64,000 nucleotides of DNA from Oceanisphaera litoralis (GTDB lineage: Bacteria; Pseudomonadota; Gammaproteobacteria; Enterobacterales; Aeromonadaceae), in the NCBI RefSeq assembly GCF_016907015.1, contig NZ_JAFBBE010000016.1, positions 1 through 64,000 on the forward strand, read 5' to 3'. Of this stretch, positions 1 through 7,856 are shown piece by piece. Position numbers and translations under genes: made by a program. The notes under the pieces are model-generated. The model had not been told where the DNA came from. It did no database searches and saw only the letters and a list, made by a program, of their open reading frames with translations. How positions within the stretch are numbered: position 1 is the stretch's first letter; each line of letters starts with the position of its first letter.

Positions 1-91
1 GCAGCACACTTCAAACCATTTTTCTGATAAATCAATCGACTAGCCTCCCTGTAGCAAGCTTTGACAGCAGCCTCCGCTTAAGATCCTACGA

Positions 92-772
92 ATGTATACT
101 CCCTACCAGCCGCTGCGTGAGCTGTATGAACTTCCGGGCGGCATCATCATGACCGCGGGTGGTGTCGTGTTCTCTATCGTCGACGTGGTGCCCTTCTTTG
201 GCATGCTGCCGGATGTGATGACCAAGGATCTGCTGGCCAACGGGGTCGCGGGCATCAACCCCTTCATGAACATCGAAAGTCATGCCCGGAGCGAGAAACA
301 AATACTGGGCATCCCCGAGCGCGAGGTCATCGATCAAAAAATCGAGAAAAGCGAGTCGCCACTGCGGCAGTTCAAATTGACGGCCGCCCTTGATGCCAGC
401 ATTGCCTCCCTGGAAACGGATGAACGCGGCTTGCTGCCGGTGGACCTGCTGTCTTTGATGGACGGCAATACGGCGCCGTCCATGCTGAGGCTGAGTGCAG
501 CCAATGCCAGCGGAGAGCAGGTAAACCATGAATTCGTGCTGACCCGTCAGTTATCCGTACGCCTGCTGCGGGCCAAACAGCTGATCGACAAATACGAACA
601 GATTGACGGCGACAAGCTGGCATTGCCGGAGGCCATTGCAGATCTGAATACCCTGAGTCGCTGGGGCTTTGAACATGCGGTTCGCGCTCTGGAGCAGCAA
701 ATCCGCACACAGCTCGATCACGAGCGTCGTATCGTTTTCGAACGCCAGCTTGCCCAATCCCTGGCCGGATAA
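92..772 (+). CDS. hypothetical protein, 226 aa
   Basis: I do not recognise this protein and assign no function. Residues about 17-45 form a mildly hydrophobic stretch with glycines and valines. The rest is charged and looks largely helical, ending in an Arg/Gln/Leu-rich segment. No signal peptide, Cys motif or nucleotide-binding motif is visible. The ATG at 92 has no clear Shine-Dalgarno; an in-frame ATG at 149 (residue 20) is an alternative start. Base composition matches the neighbouring housekeeping genes and the frame stays open for 680 bases, which supports a real gene. It stands alone, about 200 bases upstream of trmA in the same direction. Confidence 0.6.
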   Translation: MYTPYQPLRELYELPGGIIMTAGGVVFSIVDVVPFFGMLPDVMTKDLLANGVAGINPFMNIESHARSEKQILGIPEREVIDQKIEKSESPLRQFKLTAALDASIASLETDERGLLPVDLLSLMDGNTAPSMLRLSAANASGEQVNHEFVLTRQLSVRLLRAKQLIDKYEQIDGDKLALPEAIADLNTLSRWGFEHAVRALEQQIRTQLDHERRIVFERQLAQSLAG

Positions 773-824
773 ATGTAAAACCAGGGCAGGATGTCATCGA
801 ACTTACTGCCCTCTTGTTCCGGCC

Positions 825-857
825 GCACCGGCATAGGCCCTATGTTCTCGCCGGTGC
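825..857. other. intergenic nested hairpin upstream of trmA
   Basis: GCACCGGC (825-832) pairs perfectly with GCCGGTGC (850-857), and the loop contains a second small inverted repeat, ATAGG-C-CCTAT. It lies between the hypothetical gene ending at 772 and the trmA promoter. There is no T-run, so it is not a convincing intrinsic terminator. It may still end or stabilise the upstream transcript. Confidence 0.4.
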
Positions 858-913
858 AACGGCACTGATGCCGTTTGTGGCATGTTTGTGGCGTAGGGCC
901 GCCGTCCGATAAC

Positions 914-941
914 TGGACAAATTCGCCGCAGGCCGTAGAAT
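914..941 (+). promoter_or_regulatory. sigma-70-type promoter of trmA
   Basis: TGGACA (914-919, five of six matches to the -35 box), a 16-base spacer and TAGAAT (936-941, five of six matches to the -10 box), followed by a GC-rich discriminator (TTGCGC). The trmA ATG lies 30 bases downstream. E. coli trmA is known to have an rRNA-like, growth-rate-controlled promoter with a GC-rich discriminator; the resemblance here suggests similar control, which is inference. Confidence 0.55.
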
Positions 942-970
942 TTGCGCTCCGTTTTACAGAGAGGCAACTC

Positions 971-2068
971 ATGAGCACAGTGGTCAACCCGCAAACCTAC
1001 CAGGCACAGTTGGATGAAAAGGCCGATCGGCTTCGGGAAACCTTCGCGCCCTTTTCCCCGCCGGCGCTGGACGTGTTTGCCTCCGAACCCGAACATTACC
1101 GGATGCGCGCCGAGTTTCGGGTCTGGCATCAGGACGACGATCTCTACTACATCATGTTCGATCAGGCCACTCGGGAAAAATACCGGGTCGATCAATTCCC
1201 CGCCGCCTCACGCCTGATCAACCAGGCCATGCCGCTGCTGCTGAGCGCGCTCAAACCGGATCCGGTACTGCGCCGCAAGCTGTTTCAGGTCGACTTTCTG
1301 TCGTCATTGAGCGGCGAGCTGGTGATCAGCCTGCTCTACCATCGCCAGCTGGACGATGCCTGGCACAATGCCGTGCAGAAGGTGCGGGCACAACTGCAAC
1401 AAGAGGGCATTGCCGCCAGCATCATAGGCCGGGCCAAGAAACAGAAATGGGTGGTCGGCCAGGACTATGTGGTCGAGCGGCTGCAGGTACAGGATAAAGC
1501 GCTGGTCTATCAGCAGGTAGAAAACAGCTTTACCCAGCCCAACGGCCGCATGAACGAACAGATGCTGAGCTGGGCGCTGGATGCCACCCGGGGTGCCAGC
1601 GGTGATCTGCTGGAGCTGTATTGCGGCAACGGCAACTTCTCGCTGGCGCTGGCCGCCAACTTCCGCCGGGTGCTGGCCACCGAAATCGCCAGCTCGTCGG
1701 TCAAGTCGGCCCAGTACAACATTGCCGCCAACGGCATCGATAACGTGACCATACTGCGGATGTCGGCGGAAGAGTTCACCCAGGCCATGCGCGGAGTACG
1801 CGAGTTCCGCCGCCTGCAGGGCATCGATCTGGCCAGCTACGAGTGCAACACCATACTGGTGGATCCACCCCGGGCCGGCCTGGACGAAGAAACCGTCAAG
1901 CTGGTGCAGGAATACGATAATATCGTCTATATCTCCTGCAATCCGGACACATTGCGTCAGAATCTGGAAACCCTGTCGCAGACCCACGACATCAGCCGCT
2001 TCGCCCTGTTCGACCAATTCCCCTATACCCATCACATGGAAGCCGGGGTTTATCTGACCCGCAAGTGA
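971..2068 (+). CDS. trmA: tRNA (uracil-5-)-methyltransferase TrmA
   Basis: Makes 5-methyluridine at position 54 of the tRNA T-loop, using S-adenosylmethionine. The 365-residue protein matches the usual family length and aligns with E. coli TrmA throughout. It has the SAM-binding motif [15 protein letters not shown], the motif VDPPRAGL, the catalytic-cysteine motif ISCNP and the C-terminal [11 protein letters not shown]. The start at 971 ([10 protein letters not shown]) follows an AGAGG ribosome site and matches the family N-terminus; an upstream in-frame extension to 875 is not homologous. The gene is monocistronic behind a promoter at 914-941. Its stop codon lies inside a TGAGGGGTGAGG repeat. 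Confidence 0.96.
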   Translation: MSTVVNPQTYQAQLDEKADRLRETFAPFSPPALDVFASEPEHYRMRAEFRVWHQDDDLYYIMFDQATREKYRVDQFPAASRLINQAMPLLLSALKPDPVLRRKLFQVDFLSSLSGELVISLLYHRQLDDAWHNAVQKVRAQLQQEGIAASIIGRAKKQKWVVGQDYVVERLQVQDKALVYQQVENSFTQPNGRMNEQMLSWALDATRGASGDLLELYCGNGNFSLALAANFRRVLATEIASSSVKSAQYNIAANGIDNVTILRMSAEEFTQAMRGVREFRRLQGIDLASYECNTILVDPPRAGLDEETVKLVQEYDNIVYISCNPDTLRQNLETLSQTHDISRFALFDQFPYTHHMEAGVYLTRK

Positions 2069-2113
2069 GGGGTGAGGCAAGAACGAACTGTAAGCAGCAC
2101 GGAACATCAAGGA

Positions 2114-2216
2114 GGACAAAGGGATCTGCTCAGCCGGCCATCACATGACAGGGATGTCATGTGCTGAGCGTCACATGGATGTGCTTGAGCGGGTCGGGTG
2201 AGCGGGCCCTTTGTCC
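2114..2216 (+). repeat. NGGA-loop double-hairpin element, copy 1
   Basis: An imperfect-palindromic element in the trmA-maeB junction. The outer stem is GGACAAAGGG (2114-2123) with CCCTTTGTCC (2207-2216), perfect over 10 bp. Hairpin 1 is CACATGACA/TGTCATGTG (2142-2163, 9 bp) with loop GGGA. Hairpin 2 is CACA/TGTG (2172-2183) with loop TGGA. The spacer between the hairpins is CTGAGCGT. Copies with the same architecture are at 59361-59462 and on the minus strand at 60191-60240. The hairpin apices match the published CsrA/RsmA target (GGA in a hairpin loop). The element is oriented in the sense of trmA, downstream of its stop. Confidence 0.7.
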
Positions 2217-2241
2217 GGGATAGATATCACGTTTCACGATC

Positions 2242-2269
2242 AAAAAGGGGAGCCTCGGCTCCCCTTTTT
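2242..2269. terminator. bidirectional intrinsic terminator, trmA / maeB
   Basis: AAAAAGGGGAGCC, a 2-base loop, then GGCTCCCCTTTTT: a perfect GC-rich stem flanked by A and T tracts. It sits between the convergent trmA and maeB genes and can serve both strands. Confidence 0.9.
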
Positions 2270-2285
2270 CATGTCATGCCTGGAG

Positions 2286-3530
2286 TCAATCCAGCATGTA
2301 GTTTTCCGGCAGCGCGATGCCGGCTACGCCGGATTCCACGGCGGCCACGGCCACAGCACGGGCTACGCGAGGCAGCAGGCGCGCATCCATCGGCTTGGGA
2401 ATCACGTAGTCCTTGCCGAACTCCAGCGATTCCACGCCGGCGGCAACCAGCACTTCCTGCGGTACCGGCTCTTTGGCCAGACCACGGATAGCGTCGACGG
2501 CCGCCACTTTCATCTCGTCGTTGATGCAGGACGCGCGAACATCCAGGGCACCACGGAAGATGAAGGGGAAGCACAGCACGTTGTTCACCTGGTTCGGGTA
2601 GTCGGAACGACCGGTACCCATGATCAGATCCTGACGCACGGAATGAGCCAGCTCGGGCTTGATTTCCGGATCCGGGTTGGAGCAGGCAAAGATCACCGGC
2701 TTGTCAGCCATCAGTGCTACGGCTTCCGCCGGCAATACGTCGGGACCGGACACACCCACGAAAACGTCGGCGTCGGTGATCACGTCTTCCAGGGTGCGTT
2801 TGTCGGTGTTGTTGGCAAACAGCGCCTTGTACTCGTTCAAATCGTCACGACGAGTGTGGATCACACCGTTGCGGTCCAGCATGTAGATGTTTTCGCGCTG
2901 GGCACCACACTTGATCAGCAGCTCCATACAGGCCACGGCAGCGGCGCCGGCACCCATACAAACCACGCGGGCTTCGGCGATGTCTTTACCCTGTACTTCC
3001 AGGGCGTTGATCAGACCGGCGGAGGTCACGATAGCGGTACCATGCTGGTCATCGTGGAAAACCGGTACGTTACAGCGTTCGATCAGCGCCTTTTCGATTT
3101 CAAAACACTCGGGTGCCTTGATGTCTTCCAGGTTGATACCACCGAAGGTGTCGGCAATGGCGGCCACGGTCTGGATGAATTCTTCGGTGGTGCGGTGCTT
3201 GACTTCGATATCGATGGAGTCGAGGTTGGCGAACCGCTTGAACAGCAGCGCCTTGCCTTCCATTACCGGCTTGGCGGCCAGCGGGCCCAGGTTACCCAGA
3301 CCAAGAATGGCGGTACCGTTGGTGATAACGGCAACCAGGTTGCCCTTGGCGGTATATTTGTAAGCGTTTTCGGGATCGGCGGCAATTTCGCGCACCGGCT
3401 CAGCCACACCCGGGCTGTAGGCCAAGGCGAGATCCTTGGCGGTTTCTGCCGGCTTACTGATTTCAACGGAGATCTTACCCGGCGTGGGCAAGGCATGATA
3501 ATCGAGCGCTTGTTGTCGGAAGTCGGTCAT
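2286..3530 (-). CDS. malic enzyme, short form without a phosphotransacetylase domain
   Basis: Oxidative decarboxylation of malate to pyruvate, linking the TCA cycle to pyruvate and NAD(P)H supply. At 414 residues it corresponds to the catalytic part only; E. coli MaeB is about twice as long because of a C-terminal Pta-like domain that is absent here. Visible motifs are LALAYSPGVAEP, the metal/substrate region IKAPECFEIE, VPVFHDDQHGTAIV, and the dinucleotide-binding GAGAAAVACMELL. Cofactor preference cannot be read reliably. The start at 3530 (MTDFRQQALDYH) fits the family; the upstream extension to 3593 does not. It is transcribed alone toward the terminator at 2242-2269. Confidence 0.9.
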   Translation of the reverse strand: MTDFRQQALDYHALPTPGKISVEISKPAETAKDLALAYSPGVAEPVREIAADPENAYKYTAKGNLVAVITNGTAILGLGNLGPLAAKPVMEGKALLFKRFANLDSIDIEVKHRTTEEFIQTVAAIADTFGGINLEDIKAPECFEIEKALIERCNVPVFHDDQHGTAIVTSAGLINALEVQGKDIAEARVVCMGAGAAAVACMELLIKCGAQRENIYMLDRNGVIHTRRDDLNEYKALFANNTDKRTLEDVITDADVFVGVSGPDVLPAEAVALMADKPVIFACSNPDPEIKPELAHSVRQDLIMGTGRSDYPNQVNNVLCFPFIFRGALDVRASCINDEMKVAAVDAIRGLAKEPVPQEVLVAAGVESLEFGKDYVIPKPMDARLLPRVARAVAVAAVESGVAGIALPENYMLD

Positions 3531-3644
3531 TCTACGAGTACCCTGATGCAATTGTTGACATTTACAAGATTTAAATGTGAAAAAGTTTACCACAATGTTT
3601 ATACAATGTGGCAGTAGTCAACTTGTTCGACATTACCCAAAAAT

Positions 3645-4409
3645 TTATTGTTCTACCTGGTAAAACTGCCAGGGATGATTTATCCACACTATTTGTCGAC
3701 CACGTTCTTGGCCACGTTGTCGACCACTGGGGCTGGCATGAACCCGACCGCGAATAAACAGCCGATCTCCCCGCCGTAGTCTTTTCAGGCTGTGGCGAGC
3801 CGTTGCCGGCAGGTGTTTGCCTGCCATCACGGTCAGTTGCCCCTCCAGCTCGATCTTCAGGCGACCCGAGCCCGCATAAGGTAAAACCACCCTGGCCTGC
3901 AACAGTTGCCAGCCACCGGAGGAAAAACGGGTCAGCGATGCCTGCCATACTCCCAGGCGTCGTTGCCGGGCTTGCTGTTCGGCCGCCAGCCAGCACCGCC
4001 AGTAATCATCATTGGGCGGGATCAGCAACAGGGGTCCCAGCCCCTGTGCGAGCATCCTGGTGACCAGCAAATTGCCGTCGGTCGTCAGTGGATGCGCCAG
4101 CCAGCGTCCATAATCATCACGCCTTTCAACACCAAAAACCAGTTTCAATCGACTCCCTTTCGGGATTTTATTCAACAGCCAGCGCCGTGCCGCTTCCGCA
4201 CCGGATTCCGCCGGCAGCTTGCTGTGTTTATTGAATTCTGGCGTGTCGATACCGATAAAGCGGATTACTCTACCATCCTGCAATATGACAGTGTCACCAT
4301 CTACAATATGCCGAACCGTTACGGTTTCGTCTGCCGGTGGTCTAGGGCATTCTGCCGCGACCGGCAGTGACCATAACCCCATGATCAACAGCCATTGCCA
4401 TCGCTTCAT
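3645..4409 (-). CDS. secreted staphylococcal-nuclease-like (TNase) protein
   Basis: A probable calcium-dependent nuclease acting outside the cytoplasm. Residues 1-19 form a signal peptide ending VAA-E. The SNase domain covers about residues 30-155, with counterparts of the catalytic residues: VDGDT (37-40), Arg50, IDTPE (54-58), Glu95 and Arg102 (YGRW). A C-terminal region (about 165-254) is rich in basic residues and of unknown role, possibly an OB-like nucleic-acid-binding extension. Substrate is inferred from the family. It lies between maeB and rpmE on the same strand, separated from rpmE by a terminator. Confidence 0.8.
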   Translation of the reverse strand: MKRWQWLLIMGLWSLPVAAECPRPPADETVTVRHIVDGDTVILQDGRVIRFIGIDTPEFNKHSKLPAESGAEAARRWLLNKIPKGSRLKLVFGVERRDDYGRWLAHPLTTDGNLLVTRMLAQGLGPLLLIPPNDDYWRCWLAAEQQARQRRLGVWQASLTRFSSGGWQLLQARVVLPYAGSGRLKIELEGQLTVMAGKHLPATARHSLKRLRRGDRLFIRGRVHASPSGRQRGQERGRQIVWINHPWQFYQVEQ

Positions 4410-4481
4410 TTCGTTGTCCTGGCGTAAAACCAGCCCTAACCATGGGAAACATCGACGTCATACACAAATTCCGGGCAATAA

Positions 4482-4507
4482 AAAAGGCGCCCCGAGGCGC
4501 CTTTTCT
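4482..4507 (-). terminator. rpmE terminator
   Basis: On the minus strand AAAAGGCGCC pairs with GGCGCCTTTT across a 4-base loop, followed by more T residues. It starts 16 bases past the rpmE stop codon. Confidence 0.88.
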
Positions 4508-4522
4508 TGCGATGCAGTTCGC

Positions 4523-4738
4523 TTATTTGCTGCTGGACAGCGCGCCGAAGCGCTTGTTGAAACGGTCAACGCGGCCGCCGCTATCAACCATTTTCTGCTT
4601 ACCGGTGTAGAAAGGGTGGCAAGCGGAGCAAACGTCCAGGTTCAGGCTTTTACTCATGGTAGAGCCGACTTTGATCTCGTTACCGCAAGAACATTTGGCA
4701 GTAATTTCGTTGTATTCCGGGTGAATACCTTGTTTCAT
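4523..4738 (-). CDS. rpmE: 50S ribosomal protein L31 (zinc-binding form)
   Basis: Large-subunit ribosomal protein of 71 residues, the usual size. It carries the four-cysteine zinc site of the C+ form: CSC near residues 16-18 and CSAC near 37-40. It also has the conserved HPFYTGKQ and [11 protein letters not shown] segments. The start at 4738 (MKQGIHPEY) is set by family alignment and by AGAGG six bases upstream; the earlier TTG codon at 4744 lies between that site and the ATG. It is divergent from priA, as in E. coli. Confidence 0.96.
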   Translation of the reverse strand: MKQGIHPEYNEITAKCSCGNEIKVGSTMSKSLNLDVCSACHPFYTGKQKMVDSGGRVDRFNKRFGALSSSK

Positions 4739-4876
4739 GGACAACCTCTATCTGTAGGCCGTGTCGCTATCTGATCCTGTGCCAGACACCACACGAGTGA
4801 TACACGTTTTGTGAAGGGTGCGAATAATATAGGATCGCCTATTTGCAGGCAAGGTCAAACGAGGGAAAAATCACCA

Positions 4877-7075
4877 ATGTCAATACCGGCACAGTCTGGT
4901 TTGCTGCGGGTTACGCTGCCCGTTCCACTGCGGCGGGAGTTTGATTATCTCTGCCCCCTGCCCCTGCCCGTTCCCGGCTGCCGGGTATCGGTGCCCTTCG
5001 GTAACAGAACCATGACGGCGCTGGTCCTGTCTCATCCCGCCGAGTCGGACATGGATGCCGCCAAACTCAAGTTCGTTGGCGCCATACTGGATCCGGAGCC
5101 CATTCTGGCCGCGGCCGAACTCAGGCTACTGGCCTGGGCCACTCAATATTACCTGCACGCCCCCGGCGAGGTGTATTTTCAGGCGCTGCCCACCCTGTTA
5201 CGCAAGGGCGAAGCCGCCGCCTACCGCAGCACGACTTACTGGCACCTGCTCGACGCCGAGGCCGGTGTCTCCGCCCAGGCCGTCAAGCAACAGCAGGCCC
5301 TGGCCCTGTTACGTCAGGGGCCCTTGACCGCCGGTGAGCTGGAAATCAGAGGCATCAGCGGCGCCATTCTGCAGGCGCTGGCTAAAAAGCAGCTGATCGA
5401 AAAAAGGGAGCAGCTGCCGGACACGCTCGACTGGCGCGCCACGGCCACCGAGGTGGCCGACGATGACAAGCCCCGCCTGACCACGGAGCAGGCGCTGGCG
5501 GTCAGCCTGATCCAGAGCGTCCGGGGCTTCAGCCCCTTTCTGCTGGAAGGCATCACCGGCTCCGGCAAGACAGAAGTCTACCTGCAAATCATGGAACCGG
5601 TACTGCAGGCGGGTAAACAGGTGCTGGTGCTGGTGCCGGAAATCGGCCTGACCCCCCAGACCATCTCTCGCTTTCAGCAGCGTTTCAAGGTGCCGATCAG
5701 CACCTTGCATTCGGGCATGAACGAGCGGGAGCGGCTCGATGCCTGGTTGTCGTGCCGGGACGGCAGCACCGCCATCGTCATCGGCACCCGCTCCGCCCTG
5801 CTCACGCCCTTTGCCCGGCTGGGGATGATAATCATCGACGAAGAGCACGACACCTCGTTCAAGCAGCAGGACGGCTTTCGGTACCATGCCCGGGATCTGG
5901 CGTTATTGCGTGCCCGTCAGCTCGAAATCCCCATCGTGCTGGGCTCGGCCACGCCCAGCTTCGAAAGCCTGCACAATGCGGCCGGCGGTAAATATCAGCT
6001 GCTGACCCTGAGCCAGCGACCCGGCACCGCCACCGTGGCCGAGCATCTGCTGCTGGACAGCAAGCATGTGCAGATGCACGCCGGACTCTCGCCCCAGCTG
6101 CTCCAGCTGCTCGAGCAGGAGCTGGCGAAGGGTAATCAGGTGATGCTGTTCCTGAACCGGCGCGGCTATGCGCCGGCGCTCTTGTGTCACGACTGTGGCT
6201 GGCTGGCCGATTGCGAACGTTGTGACGCCCACTATACCTGGCACCGGCATGCCTTCCGCCTGCACTGCCACCATTGCGATCATCAGCGGCCACTGCCGCC
6301 AACGTGCCCAAGCTGCGGCAGCCGGCAACTGGTGGGCACGGGGCTCGGCACCGAACAGGTAGAGCAGGCCCTGAGCGGACTCTTTCCTCAATACGGCATT
6401 ATTCGCATCGACAGGGATAACACCCGGCGCAAGGGCAGCTTTCAGCAACATCTGGAAGGCATTCGCAGCGGCAAGTATCAGATTTTGATCGGCACCCAGA
6501 TGCTGGCCAAGGGCCATCACTTTCCCGATGTCACCCTGGTGGCGATGCTGGATGCAGACGGCGCCCTTTTCGCCAGCGATTTCAGGGCCACTGAGCGCTT
6601 TGCCCAGCTGTATATCCAGGTGGCGGGCCGGGCCGGGCGAGCCAGCAAGCCGGGCCGGGTGGTACTGCAGACCCACCAGCCGGAACACGCCCTGCTGCAG
6701 GATCTGGCCAACCAGGGCTATCGTCACTTTGCCCACAGCGCCCTGCAGGAACGACAGGCCGCCGCCCTGCCCCCGTTCAGCTTTCAGGCGCTGTTTAGAG
6801 CCCAGGCGCCCCGGGCCGATCAGGTACAGGCCTTCTTGCAGCAACTGGTACAAGCGTTGCTGCCCGCCCTGCCATCCTCGGTGCTCTGTCTGGGGCCTCT
6901 CAGCGCCCAGATGGAGCGCAAGGCCGGTCAGTATCGCTACCAGCTTTTGCTGCAGGCCGGCAACCGCCGCGAGCTGGCGGCGGCCTGCCGGCTGGCGCTG
7001 GCGCTCATCGACACCCTGACCTCCGCCCGCAAGGTACGCTGGTCGCTGGATATCGATCCGGTGGAGCTCTGGTAG
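4877..7075 (+). CDS. priA: primosomal protein N' (replication restart helicase PriA)
   Basis: A 3'-5' DNA helicase that reloads the replisome at collapsed forks. The 732 residues equal the E. coli length. In order: the N-terminal fork-binding domain, Walker A (GITGSGKTEVYL), the DEEH box in IIDEEHDTSFKQQ, GSATPS, and an eight-cysteine zinc module (CHDCGW, CERC, CHHC, CPSC). Helicase motifs V/VI follow (IGTQMLAKGHHFPDV and QVAGRAGRA). The start at 4877 (MSIPAQSG) follows a GAGGG site; an in-frame extension to 4811 lacks homology. It ends 2 bases before the convergent LON-domain gene. Confidence 0.97.
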   Translation: MSIPAQSGLLRVTLPVPLRREFDYLCPLPLPVPGCRVSVPFGNRTMTALVLSHPAESDMDAAKLKFVGAILDPEPILAAAELRLLAWATQYYLHAPGEVYFQALPTLLRKGEAAAYRSTTYWHLLDAEAGVSAQAVKQQQALALLRQGPLTAGELEIRGISGAILQALAKKQLIEKREQLPDTLDWRATATEVADDDKPRLTTEQALAVSLIQSVRGFSPFLLEGITGSGKTEVYLQIMEPVLQAGKQVLVLVPEIGLTPQTISRFQQRFKVPISTLHSGMNERERLDAWLSCRDGSTAIVIGTRSALLTPFARLGMIIIDEEHDTSFKQQDGFRYHARDLALLRARQLEIPIVLGSATPSFESLHNAAGGKYQLLTLSQRPGTATVAEHLLLDSKHVQMHAGLSPQLLQLLEQELAKGNQVMLFLNRRGYAPALLCHDCGWLADCERCDAHYTWHRHAFRLHCHHCDHQRPLPPTCPSCGSRQLVGTGLGTEQVEQALSGLFPQYGIIRIDRDNTRRKGSFQQHLEGIRSGKYQILIGTQMLAKGHHFPDVTLVAMLDADGALFASDFRATERFAQLYIQVAGRAGRASKPGRVVLQTHQPEHALLQDLANQGYRHFAHSALQERQAAALPPFSFQALFRAQAPRADQVQAFLQQLVQALLPALPSSVLCLGPLSAQMERKAGQYRYQLLLQAGNRRELAAACRLALALIDTLTSARKVRWSLDIDPVELW

Positions 7076-7077
7076 CT

Positions 7078-7686
7078 TCAGTGCCGCTGCTCCGGCTGCG
7101 ACGGCGAGGTCAGTATCGACATCAGGAAGCCGAGGGCACGATGACAGCTGTCCGCCGCCATCAGCTTCAGGGCCTGTCGCCCTTGCAGTGGCAGCACTTC
7201 CAGCCAGCGCTGGGTTACCCAGGCGGCATCCCGCCAGCGGGGTGCCGGATACAGGTCGGCCAGTTCCGGATATTCGGCAAAGACTTCCTGCAATTTATCG
7301 GACAGCACCTGCTCGGTCGGCGACAGGGTACAGGGCTGCCAGTTATCGAGCAGTTCCACTTCGGCCCGCAACAGGCCATCTGCTTCCCGTTCCAGCTGGA
7401 GGATGCGAAAACGGTCCACCGCTTCCACCGTGATCCCCAGCAAGCCGCCTTCCAGGGTATAGAAGTCGGTGATGTTCACCCGGGTACCCAGCGTGAAGAG
7501 ATCACTGTGGCTGGCCTCGTCCAGTTCGTCCAGTTCGTCCAGTTCGTCCAGCATACCGATACCAAAGCCGGTTCCGCTGCGGCTGGCCTCGCTCACCATT
7601 CTGATATAGCGGGGCTCGAAGATGCGCAATGGAACCTTGCCGCCGGGCATCAGATGAAGGGTAAGGGGTAATAGCGCCAGTTTCAT
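7078..7686 (-). CDS. LON N-terminal substrate-binding-domain protein
   Basis: A 202-residue protein resembling the stand-alone Lon substrate-binding domain (PF02190 type) without ATPase or protease parts. The conserved start of the domain is clear (LPLTLHLMPGGKVPLRIFEP, then RYIRMV), followed by GIGML and VNITDF. Function is unknown; the family is thought to bind peptides or proteins. Residues around 47-58 are an acidic LDE repeat encoded by a 9-bp tandem repeat (7517-7551) not expected in the domain. It is convergent with priA and divergent from argS. Confidence 0.8.
   Translation of the reverse strand: MKLALLPLTLHLMPGGKVPLRIFEPRYIRMVSEASRSGTGFGIGMLDELDELDELDEASHSDLFTLGTRVNITDFYTLEGGLLGITVEAVDRFRILQLEREADGLLRAEVELLDNWQPCTLSPTEQVLSDKLQEVFAEYPELADLYPAPRWRDAAWVTQRWLEVLPLQGRQALKLMAADSCHRALGFLMSILTSPSQPEQRH
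7517..7551. repeat. in-frame 9-bp tandem repeat inside the LON-domain gene
   Basis: TCGTCCAGT repeated three times exactly (7517-7543) plus an eight-base fourth copy. It encodes a run of Leu-Asp-Glu triplets. The unit is a multiple of three, so slippage would change protein length without a frameshift. Confidence 0.9.
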
Positions 7687-7856
7687 GGCCAGACTCCTTC
7701 CTTTAAGATTAAGTAGCCATAGAGACCCTTTTTTATCCTTTCCACTTTCAATCCGTGCCCTCGCCTTGCCTTGGCGGTAGTTTTCTGCACCCGTTATGAG
7801 TAGAATTTCTTCCCCCGGGTTATCTCCAACCTTGTCTTAAATTTGGTGAACTGATA

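Noticed and set aside
7773-7780. GGCGGTAG, the core of the RfaH ops element, upstream of argS
   Set aside because: An 8-mer is expected about twice by chance in 64 kb on two strands; it is not in front of an LPS or surface operon, and no JUMPStart context is present.
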